A DNA stretch of 64,000 nt, taken from positions 992,001 through 1,056,000 of the forward strand of contig JAKUDP010000004.1 in NCBI GenBank assembly GCA_022570795.1, written 5' to 3'. The notes beneath the pieces are model-generated. The model was given only the letters and a program-made list of their open reading frames with translations, was not told the DNA's origin and made no database searches. How positions within the stretch are numbered: the stretch's first letter is position 1; each line of letters begins with the position of its first letter. The position numbers and the translations under genes were made by a program. Source of the stretch: Sphaerulina vaccinii. Taxonomy: Eukaryota; Ascomycota; Dothideomycetes; Mycosphaerellales; Mycosphaerellaceae. Positions 1 through 14,100 of the stretch are shown here, piece after piece.

Positions 1-70
1 TATAATCTATTATTATATAATCTATTATTATATAATCTATTATTATATAATCTATATTATATAATCTAAT
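1..70. repeat. 13-bp AT-rich tandem repeat at the window edge
   Basis: About five copies of a unit close to TATAATCTATTAT, the last ones shortened. The array touches the left edge, so its true length is unknown. It does not resemble a telomere repeat. Confidence 0.8.
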
Positions 71-1503
71 CTCTAGAAAGTATTTCTTAAATAGTCTAAC
101 TAGACTATACTTTCTAATACTATATTATATTTTTTAATTAAAAAGCTTCCTATTTTAAAACTAGTAAATATAAGTCGATAGTATACTATACTAAGCTACT
201 ATAAGTAAGTCTTATATCTATATATAACTTTAATAGCTTCTAATTAGTTTTGCTTACTTAGTTACTATCTAGTACTCTCTAAAATATACTACTTGCTTCT
301 AATTAGAACCTATATATATATTATATCTCTTATACCTAGTATATTAACTATTACTTATATAGAGGTTATAGAAAAAATTTTAATACTAGTAATAGGCTTA
401 TAGAGAAATTACTTTACTAATAAAGATCTACTTATACTATATATAGAGCTCTATATAGAGCTCGGCCTACCTATTATAATAGATAATAAGTATATTTCTC
501 TATATAATAGTAAAAGTAAAGTCGGGTAGATAATAGTACTTTATTATAGAAGTTTTATAAAGTAATAATCTATAGTAACCTAAAGTTATAGTAAGAAATA
601 TATAAAAGGTATTATAAATAGAATAGAGCTTATAAGCTTAGCTATTATTTATTCTCTTTTAGTTTAAGCTCTAAGTAAAGTACTATAGAGTATATTACTA
701 GGTCTAGCTTCTATAGCGCTTTCCTATTTTTTACTATAAATTAGTTTAACTTTTTATAAAATAACTAAAAGATAAGCAAGCCTCTATCCTCTACTATTTA
801 TAGAGTTATAAGCCTATAAAGATATTAAAAATAGTTAAAAAGAAACTTCTAATATTAGTTATATAAAACTAGATAGAAAGTATTTATAATATTTTTATAT
901 AATATTAGATCTATTATTCTAGAAGCTACTATATTTACTACTCTCTATAAAACTAATAAGATTATTAATACTCTATTAGTAACTTATAGTAGGTAGGCCT
1001 ATCTTAGTAAAAGTAGTAGTATAGATTACTTAGAATACTTAGTATAGTATAGTACTTTATTTAGTAATCTAGCTAGGCCTAGAATATTATACTCTATATC
1101 TCCTTAGTATTTATAAATACTCTCGTAAAGCTTTATCTAGACCTTATACTATAAATAAATAAATTAATAGTATATAAAGAAAAATAACTACTCTATAGCT
1201 AGTAGAGTAGTTTGTTCCTCTAATCTAGTAGTCTAATAATCTAGCTATATATAAGGCCTAGAAGTATTTATATATATAGTCTATTATAGTTCTCTATATA
1301 TATTAGATCTATACTAGAAATTATATATAATATATATTAAGCTCTACTTTCTTAGTTATTTTAATAGTTATATCTACTTCTTAGAATAGTATTTCTATTA
1401 CTAACTAGCTAGATTACTACTAATAGTAGTATAGTAGTCTATTAGTCTACTATTAATAGGTCTTTCTATACTACTTTATAATTTTAAATATAAGTATTTA
1501 ATT
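71..1503. other. Unclassified RIP-degraded repeat, left flank of Gypsy-1
   Basis: Extremely AT-rich sequence almost free of CA and TG dinucleotides, with stops in every frame. It is the older DNA into which Gypsy-1 inserted, and it continues after 14,594. I could not recognise a protein domain in it, even when reading TAG and TAA as former Gln or Trp codons. Confidence 0.6.
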
Positions 1504-1508
1504 ATAGC

Positions 1509-1672
1509 TATTATAGGCTAGGCCTACAAGTTAGCTTTACTAAAGATAACTAATTCTAAAATATCTTTTTATTTTTTAGAAGATTAGAAATTAGACTCTC
1601 TTTCCTTTTTTAATATTAGATCTTTAATCTAAAGTATTAGGTACTATAGACTACTATATTTAATCTATTATA
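1509..1672 (+). repeat. Gypsy-1 left LTR
   Basis: 164 bp, matching 14426-14589. It begins TATTATAGG and ends TATTATA. The usual TG and CA termini read TA and TA, as expected after RIP. Confidence 0.92.
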
Positions 1673-1704
1673 TTATCTAATATTCCTTTTCTAATAGAAT
1701 CGAT

Positions 1705-2033
1705 ATTATAAACTCTTTTTAAATTACTACTATAAATAGAACTTCTTAGAAGTTATTATAAACTCTTCTCGAGTTACTACTATAAATAGGACTTCTTAGA
1801 AGTTATTATAGACTCTTCTCGAGTTACTACTATAAATAGAACTTCTTAGAAGTTATTATAAACTCTTCTTAAGTTACTACTATAAATAGGACTTCTTAGA
1901 AGTTATTATAAACTCTTCTCGAGTTACTACTATAAATAGGACTTTTTAAAGTTATTATAGACTCTTCTTAAGTTACTACTATAAATAGAACTTTTTAGAA
2001 GTTATTATAAACTCTTCTTCGAGTTATTATTAG
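1705..2033 (+). repeat. 50-bp tandem repeat in the Gypsy-1 leader
   Basis: About 6.6 head-to-tail copies with a period of 50 bp (one copy is 49). Each starts near ATTATAAACTCTTCT. Copies differ mainly by G/A and C/T transitions. The array lies between the left LTR and the gag-like region, in the presumed untranslated leader. Confidence 0.9.
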
Positions 2034-4059
2034 AATAGAATAGAAAGAGATTAAGCGCGCTATTAGCGAGATATATATATAACTAATATAAGAGTTCTAT
2101 ACTAAACTTGTAGCTTAGAATAAATAAATTAATAGAATAGTATAAGCTCTAGAACTAGAGTAGGCCGTATAGTTAGATATAGAATAGAGGCTTGCCTAGA
2201 TATAGCTTATACTAATAATAATAGTAATAATAATATATAGTTTTTATATAATATAGAAAGAGATACTAGTATCTATACTAACTCCTATAGATATAGAGTT
2301 AATAGTATAATAATAACTAAAAGAAAGAGTTTCTATACTTAGAATATTTAGTAGAAAGAGAGTAGATTAGAAAGATTAGTTTTTAGTAGTAAAAGTAAAG
2401 CTCTAGATTAATAGAGAAGTAGTCGGTAATAACTTTTAGAGGTTTTTTTACTTTATAAGTTATATCGAAAAAGATACTATAAAAATAGTAAGAATAACTA
2501 TTTATAAAGTAATCGAAATAGGTATTAGAAGTATAAAAGCTTTTCTCTCCTATTTTAATAGTATCTATAGAGATATAAACTAGCAATACTATATCCTCTA
2601 GTCCCTAAGTACTATATATTAAAAGAATAAAAAAATAATTATAAACTACCTTCTATATTTTAAAGTAGTACTTACAAATATAGGCCTTACTAGTAAGATA
2701 GTCGATAATAGAAAAGATAGAGTCTAGATAGTATTCCTCGAGAACTCTTTTAATAATAAAATAAAAAGAGCTTTTATTCTATATATATTAAACCCTTCTA
2801 ATAGGTATATTACCTTTACTAAGAATCTTCTAATAATAGGTAGTATTCTATTAAACCTCTAGTACTCGATAATATATTAAGCCTCTCTAGAGTTAAGCTC
2901 TTCTACTAAGAAAATAGATAATAGAAATATAATAGATTAGATATATATTAACTACTTCGAGTCTTTAGATAAGAAGTATATAAAGTAGGTAGAACTTTCT
3001 ATAATTTAAAAAAGAAGAAATAAGAACTTTTACTTTTATTATAGAAAAAAAGAATATATAATTTAATAATACTTCCTCTTATCTATATAAAACTCGAATA
3101 CTATATAAGCTATATATATTTAGAGTATAATAAAGGAGGATAGGAATATCTCGAGTAGAGTAATAGAAGTAGAGTCTATAGAAAAGGATTCGGAGAAAGA
3201 GTAGCCTCTACTAGAAGTTATTAGTAGAGGTAGAGTCTAATAAAAGTAGAATAGAATTAGTTTTAACTAAAGATAAAGATACTCCTCTTCTATTCTACTA
3301 TAATTATTAATAACTATATAACTATATTTTCCCTCCTCGACTAAGGTAGCTAGTTATACTATTTAATAAATAAATAACTAGCTAAGAAGCTCTATCTACC
3401 TATTATTAATATATTCTATTAGTAAGTTACTAGTATATAAGAATCCTCTAGAAATAAAAGAATCTTCTAGATTACAAAGTTCTCTTTTAATATTAGTAGA
3501 TATAAAATAGATACCTTTATCTATATTATACTAAACTTAGTAGAAGATTTAATTCTTAGGTAGCTATTTCTTCTTTACGAAAATATATAAGTAAATAATA
3601 TAATAAACTACTTTAAATTTATAAATAGAATAAGCTTCCTAGATAAAAAGAAGCCTACGAGAGAATCCTATACTAATACTACCTAGATTACTATAATCTC
3701 TACTACTATATTTAGAATATAGGCCTCTTTTTCGAATAAGAAAGATATATAGAACTTAGAATAGTATCTAACTATTTGTAGCTTCTCTTCTAGATATTAA
3801 AAAAGCTTTAAAAGTAAAAACTTCTCTTATAGAAAAGAATATTCTTAAGCAATTGCCTCTATACTATTAAGAATATATAAAAGCTTTTCTTCTAATTTCT
3901 AAAAATAAAAGTACTTTAGCTTTTTAGAAACCTAGATTTAACTATAAAATACTTCTAGAAAAAAATAAAAATAGTAAAAAAAAAACTTCTATAGAGACCT
4001 TTTTATAATATAACTTAGAACAAGCTACTTATATTATAGAAGACTCTTATATTCTTACT

Positions 4060-4670
4060 AGATAGAGATTTTATTTATATAAGTAAATCTTCTACTATAG
4101 CTTCTATCCTCTTTGCTAAGAAACCTAGAGGAGGCCTATATTTTTATATTAACTATCGAGATCTTAACGCTATTACTATTAAAGATTAATACCTACTACT
4201 TCTTATAAGAGAGACTCTCGCCTCTCTAAGTAAAGCTAAGTAGCTTATAAAGCTCGATATCTCGACTATATTCTACTATATTAGAATTATAGAAAGAGAT
4301 AAATAGAAGACTACTTTCTAAATATACTATAGATTATTCGAATAGAAAGTTTATCTCTTTAGGCTAACTAGTATATCTACTATCTTCTAGAAGTTTTTAA
4401 ACTAGATTTTAAAAAAAAAAATTAATAACTTTTATATAGTATATATTAATAATATTTTTATTTTTTTAAGTAGATTTCTCTAAGACTACTAAGAGAAGGT
4501 AAAAAGTATTATTAATAGGCTTACTAAGAATAGCCTAATACTAGATATTAGCAAATATAAGTTCGAGATAAAATTAATAAAGTATTTAGAATATATTATT
4601 AAAATTAGTATTAGAGTTAGAATAGATTCTAAGAAGATAGCTACTATTATAAACTAGGAGAAGCCGATAA
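4060..4670 (+). pseudogene. Gypsy-1 reverse transcriptase relic, upstream part
   Basis: Reading through RIP-type stops, the plus strand encodes a recognisable Ty3/gypsy reverse transcriptase. It starts with a stretch near 4,105-4,215 that resembles the conserved 'KPGGGLR..YR.LN.ITIK..YPLP' block. It continues through the domain containing the catalytic aspartates, near 4,440, where YI(D/N)NIF survives with Asp changed to Asn. The frame is cut at 4,675 by the Gypsy-2 insertion and continues at 12,081. Confidence 0.85.
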
Positions 4671-4675
4671 CTATC

Positions 4676-4858
4676 TATAATATTATAAATAGTAGCGTAG
4701 TAAATTAGGTTATAGACAAAGTATCTAAGAGGAGCGCAAAAGCGCGAACAAGTAAGTATAAGAAAAGCGCCAAGCGCGCTAGCCGCATCGGGCCTAGCCG
4801 CGTATATATAATAGTTATAAGTAAATATAGGTAGGTAGGTAGGTGTTAGGTTATAATA
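4676..4858 (-). repeat. Gypsy-2 LTR, left copy (3' LTR)
   Basis: 183 bp, matching 11893-12075. A GC-rich core (GCGCTAGCCGCATCGGGCC) survives unchanged in both copies, although the surrounding bases carry transitions. Confidence 0.92.
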
Positions 4859-5749
4859 CTACTCCCTCCTCAAAATAGCCTCTATCTATAGAGGCTCTAA
4901 TATATATTTATAATATTAAGCTACTTGTATTATATATATAAAGGTAATATTATTATCTAATCTATTATCTAAATTATCTTCTTTATCTAAATTGTTATTT
5001 AAGCTATATTTTGTATTCTATTCCTTCTAAGTACTAATAGTATCTTCTTATCCTATAATTAGTCTAGCCCTACCTCTACTCTATATCGGACGTAAGAGCT
5101 CTTCTAGTAATATAAGGTTTGAGTTAGCAAAGACTATATTATTACTTTTAATTATATTTAGATTAGTATTACTAATATAGGTATTGCGATCTAAAACATT
5201 ATACTCGTTAATAGTATCTACTATATAACTACTAGCGTCTACTAGTACGTTCGTATTTGTAGTATTTTAGCTACTAAAGCTAGTAGCAGAGCCTCGTAGT
5301 AAGTATAAACTCGGTATAAGAGCTAGGCTATCCTTTTAAAGACTTAGTATATAGTACTTCTAATCTACTACCTTAACTAATGCGCGAGTTACTTGTTGCG
5401 AATCTACGCGCGAGTCTAGTTCTAGACTAGTTATAAGATGCTTAACTTCTATCGTTAGTAGGTAAGGAGGTATATTAGATATACTATTTAGTAACTTTAT
5501 ATAAAAAGATACTACCTTATTAGGTACGCTTTCGAAGTAACTCTTAGGCTCCTATATTAGCTTATTATAACTAACCTACTTTACTTTAAATATCGGTATT
5601 AGTTGCTTACTAAGCTCTTTCTACTATATATATATCGGCCTCCGAGTTTCTACTACTACAATCTCTTCTACCTCGTACTCGAGGTCTCCTCTATTATCTC
5701 CTTCTTAGTAAATATAAATTAGTAGTAGAGGGCCGTCGGCTAGCGAGGT

Positions 5750-7000
5750 TTAACTAGATAGAGGGTTGTTGTTAGCAGACTATAGAAGGTTCGAGTAGAA
5801 GATAGGGTACTTCTATATATCTAGTAGAAGGTCGATATAGTATATATTGTATAGTAGAATACAAAGAACTTTGTATAGCCTAGAGAATTTATAATCAAGC
5901 TTCTTAGTATTATAGTCTATACCCTAGTTGCGAGTAGCTATATATACTAGATTATCTTTATAATAGATTAGAGCTAGTATGCGGCCGCTATTAGTATTAT
6001 CTACCTATCTAGCCTGCGCCAAGTATATATATTCCTAGGTATACTTATAAATATTAGTAATATACTCGCTAAAGTCGCTAGCAGCCTAGGTATCTAGCTA
6101 TTATTTATATAGAAGTACTAGTATATTAGACTAAGTATCGATAATAGGTAGTCTTGTATTATATCCTCTAGTAGCGAAGAAAGGTAATACTCCTATAGTC
6201 TCTAAGTCGTAGTTATTAATTGCTAGCTCTCTAATAGATAGAAGGTTAACCTAGTTGTCTTAAGTATAGTTATAGAAGGCTCGGAGATACTACTTAATAC
6301 TTTTATTTATATTCTTAGACTATCTATCTATTTCTAGATAGAAAGCTATTAAAGGTTTCTACTTAATATCTAGAAGCTTATAGAAGCGCTTAAAGAAAGC
6401 CGACAACTAGTTAGTTCCTCTATTAATTATAATAGACTCTAGCGCACTATATCTTATAAAGATATTCTTAAGAAATACTAACGCAATATAAGGAGCGTCA
6501 AGCCGATATATAGGGATAGTATACTACTCTTTAGTTAAGTAGTAGGTTGCTATTAAAATATTCTTATATACTACTCTATTAATCTTACTTTTTAAGGATA
6601 GTAGCTTAATAACAAAGTCTATTATAATATATTACTATAGTTAGTATAGTATAGGCAATAGTGCAAGCAGGCTACTATATACTTAAGTAGTTGCTTTTGT
6701 AGTTCTATATACCTTGCAGTTACGGATAAATCGCTTTACTATCTACTATGCGAATAGCTATATATAGAAGCGCGTTAAGAGGCCGAACGTCTTTGTAATA
6801 CTAGGGTATCTAGCGGCTAATATACTATAGCAATCCTTAATTATAAAGGTTTGTATTAGGTATATAATCTTAGAATCTATTAGTAGTATAAGTATGCTAG
6901 CTTCTCTAAACCTATTAGTAATATATATTCTCTAATCGCATACTATTACTAATACTTGATCTATTTTATATTATCGAAGGAAACTAGCTATCTACCTAAG
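5750..7000 (-). pseudogene. Gypsy-2 integrase relic
   Basis: On the minus strand the region around 6,480-6,300 reads like the catalytic core of a gypsy integrase. The block with the second acidic residue and a following RG.N/Q motif is recognisable, as is a later D-R-Q-S block. Many RIP-type stops interrupt it. The exact domain edges are estimates. Confidence 0.75.
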
Positions 7001-7899
7001 TAATAGTTCTTTGAGCGCTTATTAGACTAGCTTCTCTTAGTATAGCTATTTAATTACTATTAGCAGATCTATATTCTCTATAGCTATAATATCGGCGATC
7101 TTGTTACTACTAATAGCCTTATCTTCTATTAGGTTTATTACTACCGCCTTTAGTATAATATCTAGTCTATTAGGGCTAAGGATTATCTACTATTAGTATA
7201 GAACCCTTAGATTATCTAGCGAAGTAGGTAGGTCTTAGAATTGTTATATTAAGCTATTAGGTTTAGTACCTTGCAAGCTAGGTCTATATATAATCTTAAA
7301 GTTAAACTATAATAAGAACTTAGCCTAACGGGCTTGTTATCTATTAAGCTACTTAGTAGTTATAAAATACTCTAAGTTCTTATAGTTAGATAGTACTCGG
7401 ATATAATTATTACTATCGAAGTATTCGAAGTTGCTATCTGCTTCTTCCCCCTCTACTATAAGCTCTAGATACTATTCTTTAAAGGCTAGAATAATAGTAA
7501 GGAGTTCCTTATTATAGATCTTGTAGTTATACTCTATAGGACTTATCTTCTTAGATATATATATAACTAGCTTCTACTTCTTAGTAATAGGGTTAAGCTA
7601 TAAAAGTATAGCTATAGTAATATAGTTAGATATATTAGTTTCTATAACTGTCTACTACCCTACGTAGTATATTTCTAATATTAGGTTAGCTACAAAGGCT
7701 TGCTTAAGGTTCTTGAAAGCCTTCTTGCATTTAGTAGTTTATATAAACTTGATATAGCCCTTTTTATCTAAGGCCTCGCTATTACTAGCCTTTCTTGTTA
7801 GAGCTATTAATAGTACTATAATATAGCCAAACTTATTAATAAACTTGTAGTAGAAGTTGCCAAAGCTAAGGAAGGCCTATATATTCTTAATATAGGTAG

Positions 7900-8600
7900 G
7901 AGTCTCCTATACTACGATTGTAGCAATCTTCTCTAGATCTATATATATACTATCTTTACTAATAATTATACTAAGATACTTAGTCTCGTAGATAAAGGAC
8001 TTATACTTCTTAATATCTAGTTATAATCTAGTATCGAGTAGCTTCTATATTACTTTTCGTATATATTATATATATTCTTTATAAGTATCGCTAAATACTA
8101 GGCAATTATCGAGATATATAGAGTAGAATATATTAAAGAAGTCTTATAATATATTATTAATATAGCTCTAGAAGGTACCTAGTATATTGCAAGCCCCGAA
8201 TAGTATTATAATATATTCGAACTAACTATAGCGAGTAGTAAATATAGTCTTCTATATATCTCTAGCTACTATATAGATACGATTGAACGCTATAATAATA
8301 TCTAGCTTAGTAAACTATTCCTTACCTAAGATATAGTTTAGAGTTTCTTAAACTAATAGAATAGAATATCGTAACTTAATTATTAATATATTAAGTCTAT
8401 AATAGTTAATATAGACGCGCAGACTACTATTTAGCTTCTTAATAATAAGAACTAGTACTGCTATAGAAGAAACTAAGCTGCGAATATTGCCCTTCTCGAG
8501 TTGATTATTAATCTACTTCTTAATAACCTTATTCTTATATTAAGATATAGGGTAGGGGCATTTAAAGAGTAGAATAGCACTATTCTTAAGCTTGATCGTA
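7900..8600 (-). pseudogene. Gypsy-2 reverse transcriptase relic
   Basis: The minus strand near 8,140-8,080 gives the motif SIYLDNCLVFSDT, equivalent to the Y-x-D-D block of gypsy reverse transcriptases with one Asp changed to Asn. Downstream (leftward) sequence matches the connection to RNase H, with a F.SFGNFYYKFI-type block near 7,860. Confidence 0.82.
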
Positions 8601-9499
8601 TAGTCGATACCAAGTCTATATAGTAGAAGCTTTTCTACTTTTCTCTAGTCGAATAGAGCTACGAAGTTTTAGAACTCCTTCGGTAGTATATTCTTAACTA
8701 TATTATAAATAGTTAGATTCGTTGTACTAGTTATAAACTTCTTATAGTCTGCTATAGCTATAGCGTATACTCGTGCCTAGCAAGTATATTTATTAATAAC
8801 TATAGCTACTAATCTACTATAGTAGGTAAAAGCTTTCCCTACCTTTATAGTATAAGTAGTTAGCCTATCTAAAGGTATCTATTTCTACTTATTCTAACTA
8901 ACTATCTATATAGTATAAATCTTAGTACCTTTCTATCGTAATATACGTTATAGTATTATAGGGCTAATCTCTATAATATCTAATATATCTGCGTCTATAG
9001 CTTTCTCTTTATATATATAAGTATATATAGTTGCTAGAAAGCTCTATACTAAAGTATACTTATAGTTAATCTTATATAAGGTAGAGTCTAGTATTATTCT
9101 ACCTTCTACCTATATAATACTTAGTTAATATTAGTCGAACTACCTACGACTAAGGACTATATCGTAGTCCGGATCTAGCTTAGTAACGAAAGTATAGAAC
9201 TATTCGAAGTAGCCTCTAATATTAAGATTTATCTTCGCGACGTACTTAATATCTACTAAAGCTTGTTCGCTAGTAGCTAGTCCGAGCCGCCTAGCTTGTT
9301 CGAGGGGGATAAAAGTAAAGTATTATTTATATTTATATACGAAGGATAAATTAATATAATAAGAGTTAGCTCTATAATTAAGGTAAAGTCTAGTATTCTA
9401 ATTATTAGCTATGCTATCTATAATAATATACTCTATAATCTCTAGTAATATACCTAGTAATTCTACTATTTCTATCTCTTTTTAGATAGTAGCAGAAAG

Positions 9500-11700
9500 C
9501 GCCTTTAGCTTTATTAATTTATCGTAACCTCTACTTATTATACTTAAGTAGAGGTCTCGCTATTTCTCTAACTGCTATTATTAGTATTAGAGCTACTATT
9601 AGTACTTATAGTATTAGCGCGTAGTAGCATCTAGTACTTCTTAAAGACGCAAGCTAGATTACGACTATAGTAACTATACTTGTAGTAGCATAGGTAGTAA
9701 CTACTCCGAATAAGTTTAAAGCGCTTATTATTAGTAAGTAGCTTTAGATTCTTAAACTTCTCTAGTAGATCGGAGTATAGAAGCAGGCTACTATTATTAT
9801 TATTATTATTACTACCTCTACTATTAGAGCCTCTACAACCTCTATACTAACTTCCGCCGCTACCTTAGTTTCCTCTACTACTATAATTATTATTATTATC
9901 GGCACAAGCTAGCTTGTTTGCCTCGAGCCGAGCGAAACTATTCTTAATATTATATAGGCAATCTATTAACTCCTTAAAAGTATAGTATATAGAGCTATTA
10001 ATTAGACGATTACTATAGTAGTAGTTAAAAGAGCCTTCGAGTAGCTACTTCTCGGACTTAGCTATAAAATAAATATAAGCGCGGCACTTCTAGAACTTAG
10101 TATAGTAAGTACTAAATAACTCCTTGTCTCCTTACTTAAGTATAGACAACTTGTAGAATAAATAGTTAGCTTAGTTATACTAGCTATAGCGCTCGGTTAT
10201 ATACTCTAGTATTTTATCGAGAGACTTAAAAGGGTCGATAGTAGCTCGCTTATTAATATAGAAGAGGATATATAGGTTAAGGAGTTACTATATATCTAAC
10301 TTAGTAAGGCTATAAATATAAGTAAGTAATAAGTTAATATTATAGAAGGTACTACTACTAACCTTGTTCTCGATATTGCGTATCTACTTATTAAAGGCTA
10401 GCTCTCTATTATTACCGAACTTGTCTAGTATATAGATATTGCAACTACCCTTAATAGCAAGGACCTATCTATTATTATACTAAGTAAAGTTCGACGCGCT
10501 AGATTAGGCGCCTAGAGTATTACTATTATTAATATAGCGACTATATCCTTGCTAGAGGAGGTCTCTATTAGAACTATAGGTATCTCCTTTATAGTATCTA
10601 ATATAAGGTAAATATAATAAGCTATTATAGCGGCCGCGAGGTCTAGATTGCAAGTATAAGTTATAGCAGCCTCGACTTTTAGAGGAATCTCCTCTACCTC
10701 CGCCTCCGCCGCTACTACTAGTACTAGTACTAGCACTATTAGCTAGCAGGTAGCTACGCGAGAAGGGGCTTAAGTTATAATAAGAGAGCTACTAGATATA
10801 CTCCTCGAGTTCCTTATTCTTCTAAGTAATATCTATAATATTATTATATAAGATACTAAGCTTAAGTAAGATTTCTTAACTAGCTTTAGCTTCTTAAGCC
10901 TCTAATTAATTAACCTTCTCTTGTAGTTTATTAGATAGATTCTTATAGAAGTTCTTGCGTTACTTAACGCTTTCTATATCTTTTTTTAACTCGGCTATAA
11001 AAGCTTTACTATTATTATTAATAATGTTGCCGAGCTTTCTATTAATTATATCCTATAGTCGCTATACCTTAGTCGTAGCTATATTCTTCTCTATAACCAA
11101 AGCGTCCTTTTCGGTACTTAGTATCTCTTTCTTAGTACTTAAAGTATTTCTCTTAGACTCGAGTCTATCGTACTAAGCGACTATATCCTTATTCTTCTAT
11201 TAATTGAGTTTGTTAGCTTCCTAAACAACTACTAACTAGTTTAGAGCTAGCTTGTAGTTATAGAAGATATTATAGAGTATATTATATATACTCTCTAGTA
11301 CTACCTTAGTAATATTTCGAAGCTTGAAGAGAGATAGACTTTTAAGAAGAGCGACTTCTAATATAACTTCCTTGCCGGCTACGTCGGCGAAGGTAATCTA
11401 AGTGCAGTCTTTGTTAAATAAGTTATTATACTTATAGGTAATATACTCGAGGAGGTTAAAACTATTTTTAAAGTTAGGCTCTTCTTCGATTGTTAAAAGC
11501 TTATTAGTAATCTTCTACTACTATTAGCAGAGTGCGTCGGCGTACTAGCAGAATACGTCGCCTTCTAGTTAGCGACCTTAGGTTTGAGAATCTATATTAG
11601 TAGCTCCAAAAAGCAATTTGCAATTAAGAATAGATGCGCATAGATTGAGACTACGAGCGCCTAGTAGATTGCTATTAAGTCTCGCTATATTGAGGTAGCT
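9500..11700 (-). pseudogene. Gypsy-2 gag relic
   Basis: Minus-strand gag-like region upstream of pol. A zinc-knuckle relic at about 9,640-9,700 has several cysteine codons changed to TAC or TAT (Tyr), the expected RIP product of TGC or TGT. A 74-codon open stretch at 10512-10736 on the minus strand is only a fragment of this gag and should not be read as a gene. Confidence 0.65.
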
Positions 11701-11892
11701 CGACTCGACTAAGAACTAAGGTCTATAACTACTATAGTAACTATAACCTTAACTAAGAACTATAATCTTACTATAGGCGCGCTTTTGCTAGAGCTACTTT
11801 AAGTTCGTACTTTTAGTACGAGACGCGTTCTAAACGCGGCGTTAACTATAACTATAACTAGGAACTATATACTATAAGTAAGGTCTATAAAG

Positions 11893-12075
11893 TATAATAT
11901 TATAAATAGTAGTATAGTAAATTAGGTTATAGATAAAGTATCTAAAAAGAGCGCGAGGGCGCGAATAAGTAAGTATAAGAAAAGCGCCAAGCGCGCTAGC
12001 CGCATCGGGCCTAGCCGCGTGCATATAATAGTTATAAGTAAATATAGGTAGGTAGGCAGGTGTCGGGTTGTAATA
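11893..12075 (-). repeat. Gypsy-2 LTR, right copy (5' LTR)
   Basis: 183 bp, matching 4676-4858 and followed by the CTATC duplication. The Gypsy-1 pol reading frame resumes immediately after it. Confidence 0.92.
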
Positions 12076-12080
12076 CTATC

Positions 12081-14100
12081 TAAGGAGTTTGTTTATTCCT
12101 CGGCTTTGCTAATTACTATCGGATCTTTATATAGAACTATACCGACCTTGCTAAACCTTTTCTCGGCCTTATAAAGAAAGGGGTTAGGTTCTAATAGATA
12201 GATAAATAAGTAACTATTTTTAAATATTTAAAAGACGCTTTTATAAATAGGCTAGTATTATCCTTATATAACCTAGACTAAATAATATAAGTAGAGCCTA
12301 ATTTTTCTAGATAGGCTATCGGAGGCGCCTTCTATTAGTATAACCCTATTATATAGTAATAGCGCCCTATTACCTTCTTTTCCTAATAATATACTTTAGT
12401 AGAAGCGAACTATAATATCTATAATAAAGAACTTCTTACTATAGTTAAATATATTAAAGAATAGGACTTAGAGTTATAAAGACTATCCGATACTTTCGAA
12501 GTTTTAACTAACTATAAGAACCTAGAACCTTTCTTTATAAAAAAGTATCTAAGCAAATAATAGGTCCGATAGTCTAACTTCTTAGCCCTATTCTAGATAA
12601 GACTAGTTTACTAACCTAGAAAAGATACTATAGTCCTAGATACTCTATCTTATAGAAACTAGAATATTCCTAAGGATTCGACTAATAATAGGCTTATAAA
12701 TAGGTATACTATATTACTTTCCCTCGAAATACGAGTACTACCTATAACTACTAAAGAATAGACTAGTCTATTTACCGACAATAACAAACTATAAGACCTA
12801 TAGAGCTAGGCTTTTAATACTAAATATAGATAGGCCTATTAATAAGTATAAGTAGTAGTAGAAGAAAGTAGATATTCCTTCTCTATAGAACTAAACCTCT
12901 ACCTTTCTATTAGGGAATATAAGATTTAGAATAGACTACTATACTTTCGAGACTATATCTAGTTACTCTCTTATAAACTACTTACTATCTAGGTTATCTA
13001 GAAACTTTACGACTCTATCCTTAGTAGCTATACTAGCCGAAATGCTACTATCGACTACTTTTTCTAATAGTTCTTTTAGATAGAAATAAATATACAAATT
13101 CGATATTTTATATATAACTATACTATCTATAGTTAGTTTATAATATAGAGGGATAGAAAGAAAGGCTTTCTAAAGCCTCTCCTAATTTCTAATCGTATAT
13201 AGACCGACATCTCTATAGACTTTATTATAGATCTTCTACTAAATAAGAATAATAAATTAACTACTATCCTTATTATTATAAATTGTCTTAGTAAAAGTAA
13301 TATATTTCTCTATATACTACCTAGCTATTTCGATATAGATAGACTATCTCGCTTTATTATTAACTAGTATATACCTATTTACTAGCTCCTTTTAAGTATT
13401 ATCTCTAATAGAGGAGTATAATTTATTACTAGACTTTAGTAATAACTTTATAAACTCCTATATATTACTCGAAGGCTTTCGATAGCCTACTATTCTAAAA
13501 TAGATAGTTCTATAGAAAGATATAATTAGGAGATAGAGATATACCTCTAGGCCTTTATAGTATATAACTAAGTAGATTAGAGCAAGTAGCTATTTCTAGC
13601 GTCTATTACTCTAGATAGTAGAATACCTATAATAATAGGCGTTTCTTCCTTCTTTCTATTCTATAGATACTATCTCCGAGATATAGAGATAGTAGAACTT
13701 AATAAGAATATAAACCTCTATAACCTTTAGAAGAAAAGTAAAGCTATTATTTAGAAGCTATAGCAAGTATACAACTTCGCTTATTTAGTAATAGCTATAA
13801 TATAATAATAATAAGAGTTTTATACTAATTAATCTCGAGCGGCCTCTATTACTTAATATATTAGAAATAAAGTCTAGCTAAACCTAAAAAATATTACTAC
13901 TAATCGACTAATAAAGAAACTCGACTAGATTTATATAAAATATATAGTTATCTAGACGTTCCCTAGTTTGCCTTATTTTATCGAATTAGATATACTATAT
14001 AGAGTATTTAAAAGGTTTTATACTATTCTACTATACTCTACTTCTACTAACCTACTTAAGTTATAAAAAGTAGATAATATATAGCCTATAGCAATTATAA
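12081..14100 (+). pseudogene. Gypsy-1 RNase H and integrase relic, downstream part
   Basis: Directly after the nested element the frame continues with FLGFANYYRRFI-like sequence, the linker between reverse transcriptase and RNase H. RNase H follows (about 12,200-12,680, with a YDKELLAIV-like block near 12,420). Integrase follows with its His/Cys zinc-binding region at about 12,980-13,140 and its catalytic core at about 13,180-13,560. RIP-type stops run throughout. Confidence 0.85.

Larger units (their letters stand above)
4676..12075 (-). mobile_element. Gypsy-2: Ty3/gypsy LTR retrotransposon nested inside Gypsy-1
   Basis: Two 183-bp LTRs (4676-4858 and 11893-12075) are bounded by the target duplication CTATC (4671-4675 and 12076-12080). 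A polypurine tract read on the minus strand (about 4859-4873) adjoins the left LTR, so the element runs right to left. Gag-like sequence with a zinc-knuckle relic near 9,640-9,700 is followed leftwards by reverse transcriptase (about 8,600-7,900), RNase H (about 7,750-7,330) and integrase (about 7,000-5,750). All are interrupted by RIP-type stops. Being nested, it is younger than Gypsy-1, and it keeps more CG and CA than its host. Confidence 0.93.

Noticed and set aside
10512..10736. 74-codon minus-strand ORF in the AT-rich block
   Set aside because: It is a fragment of the Gypsy-2 gag region, not an independent gene.
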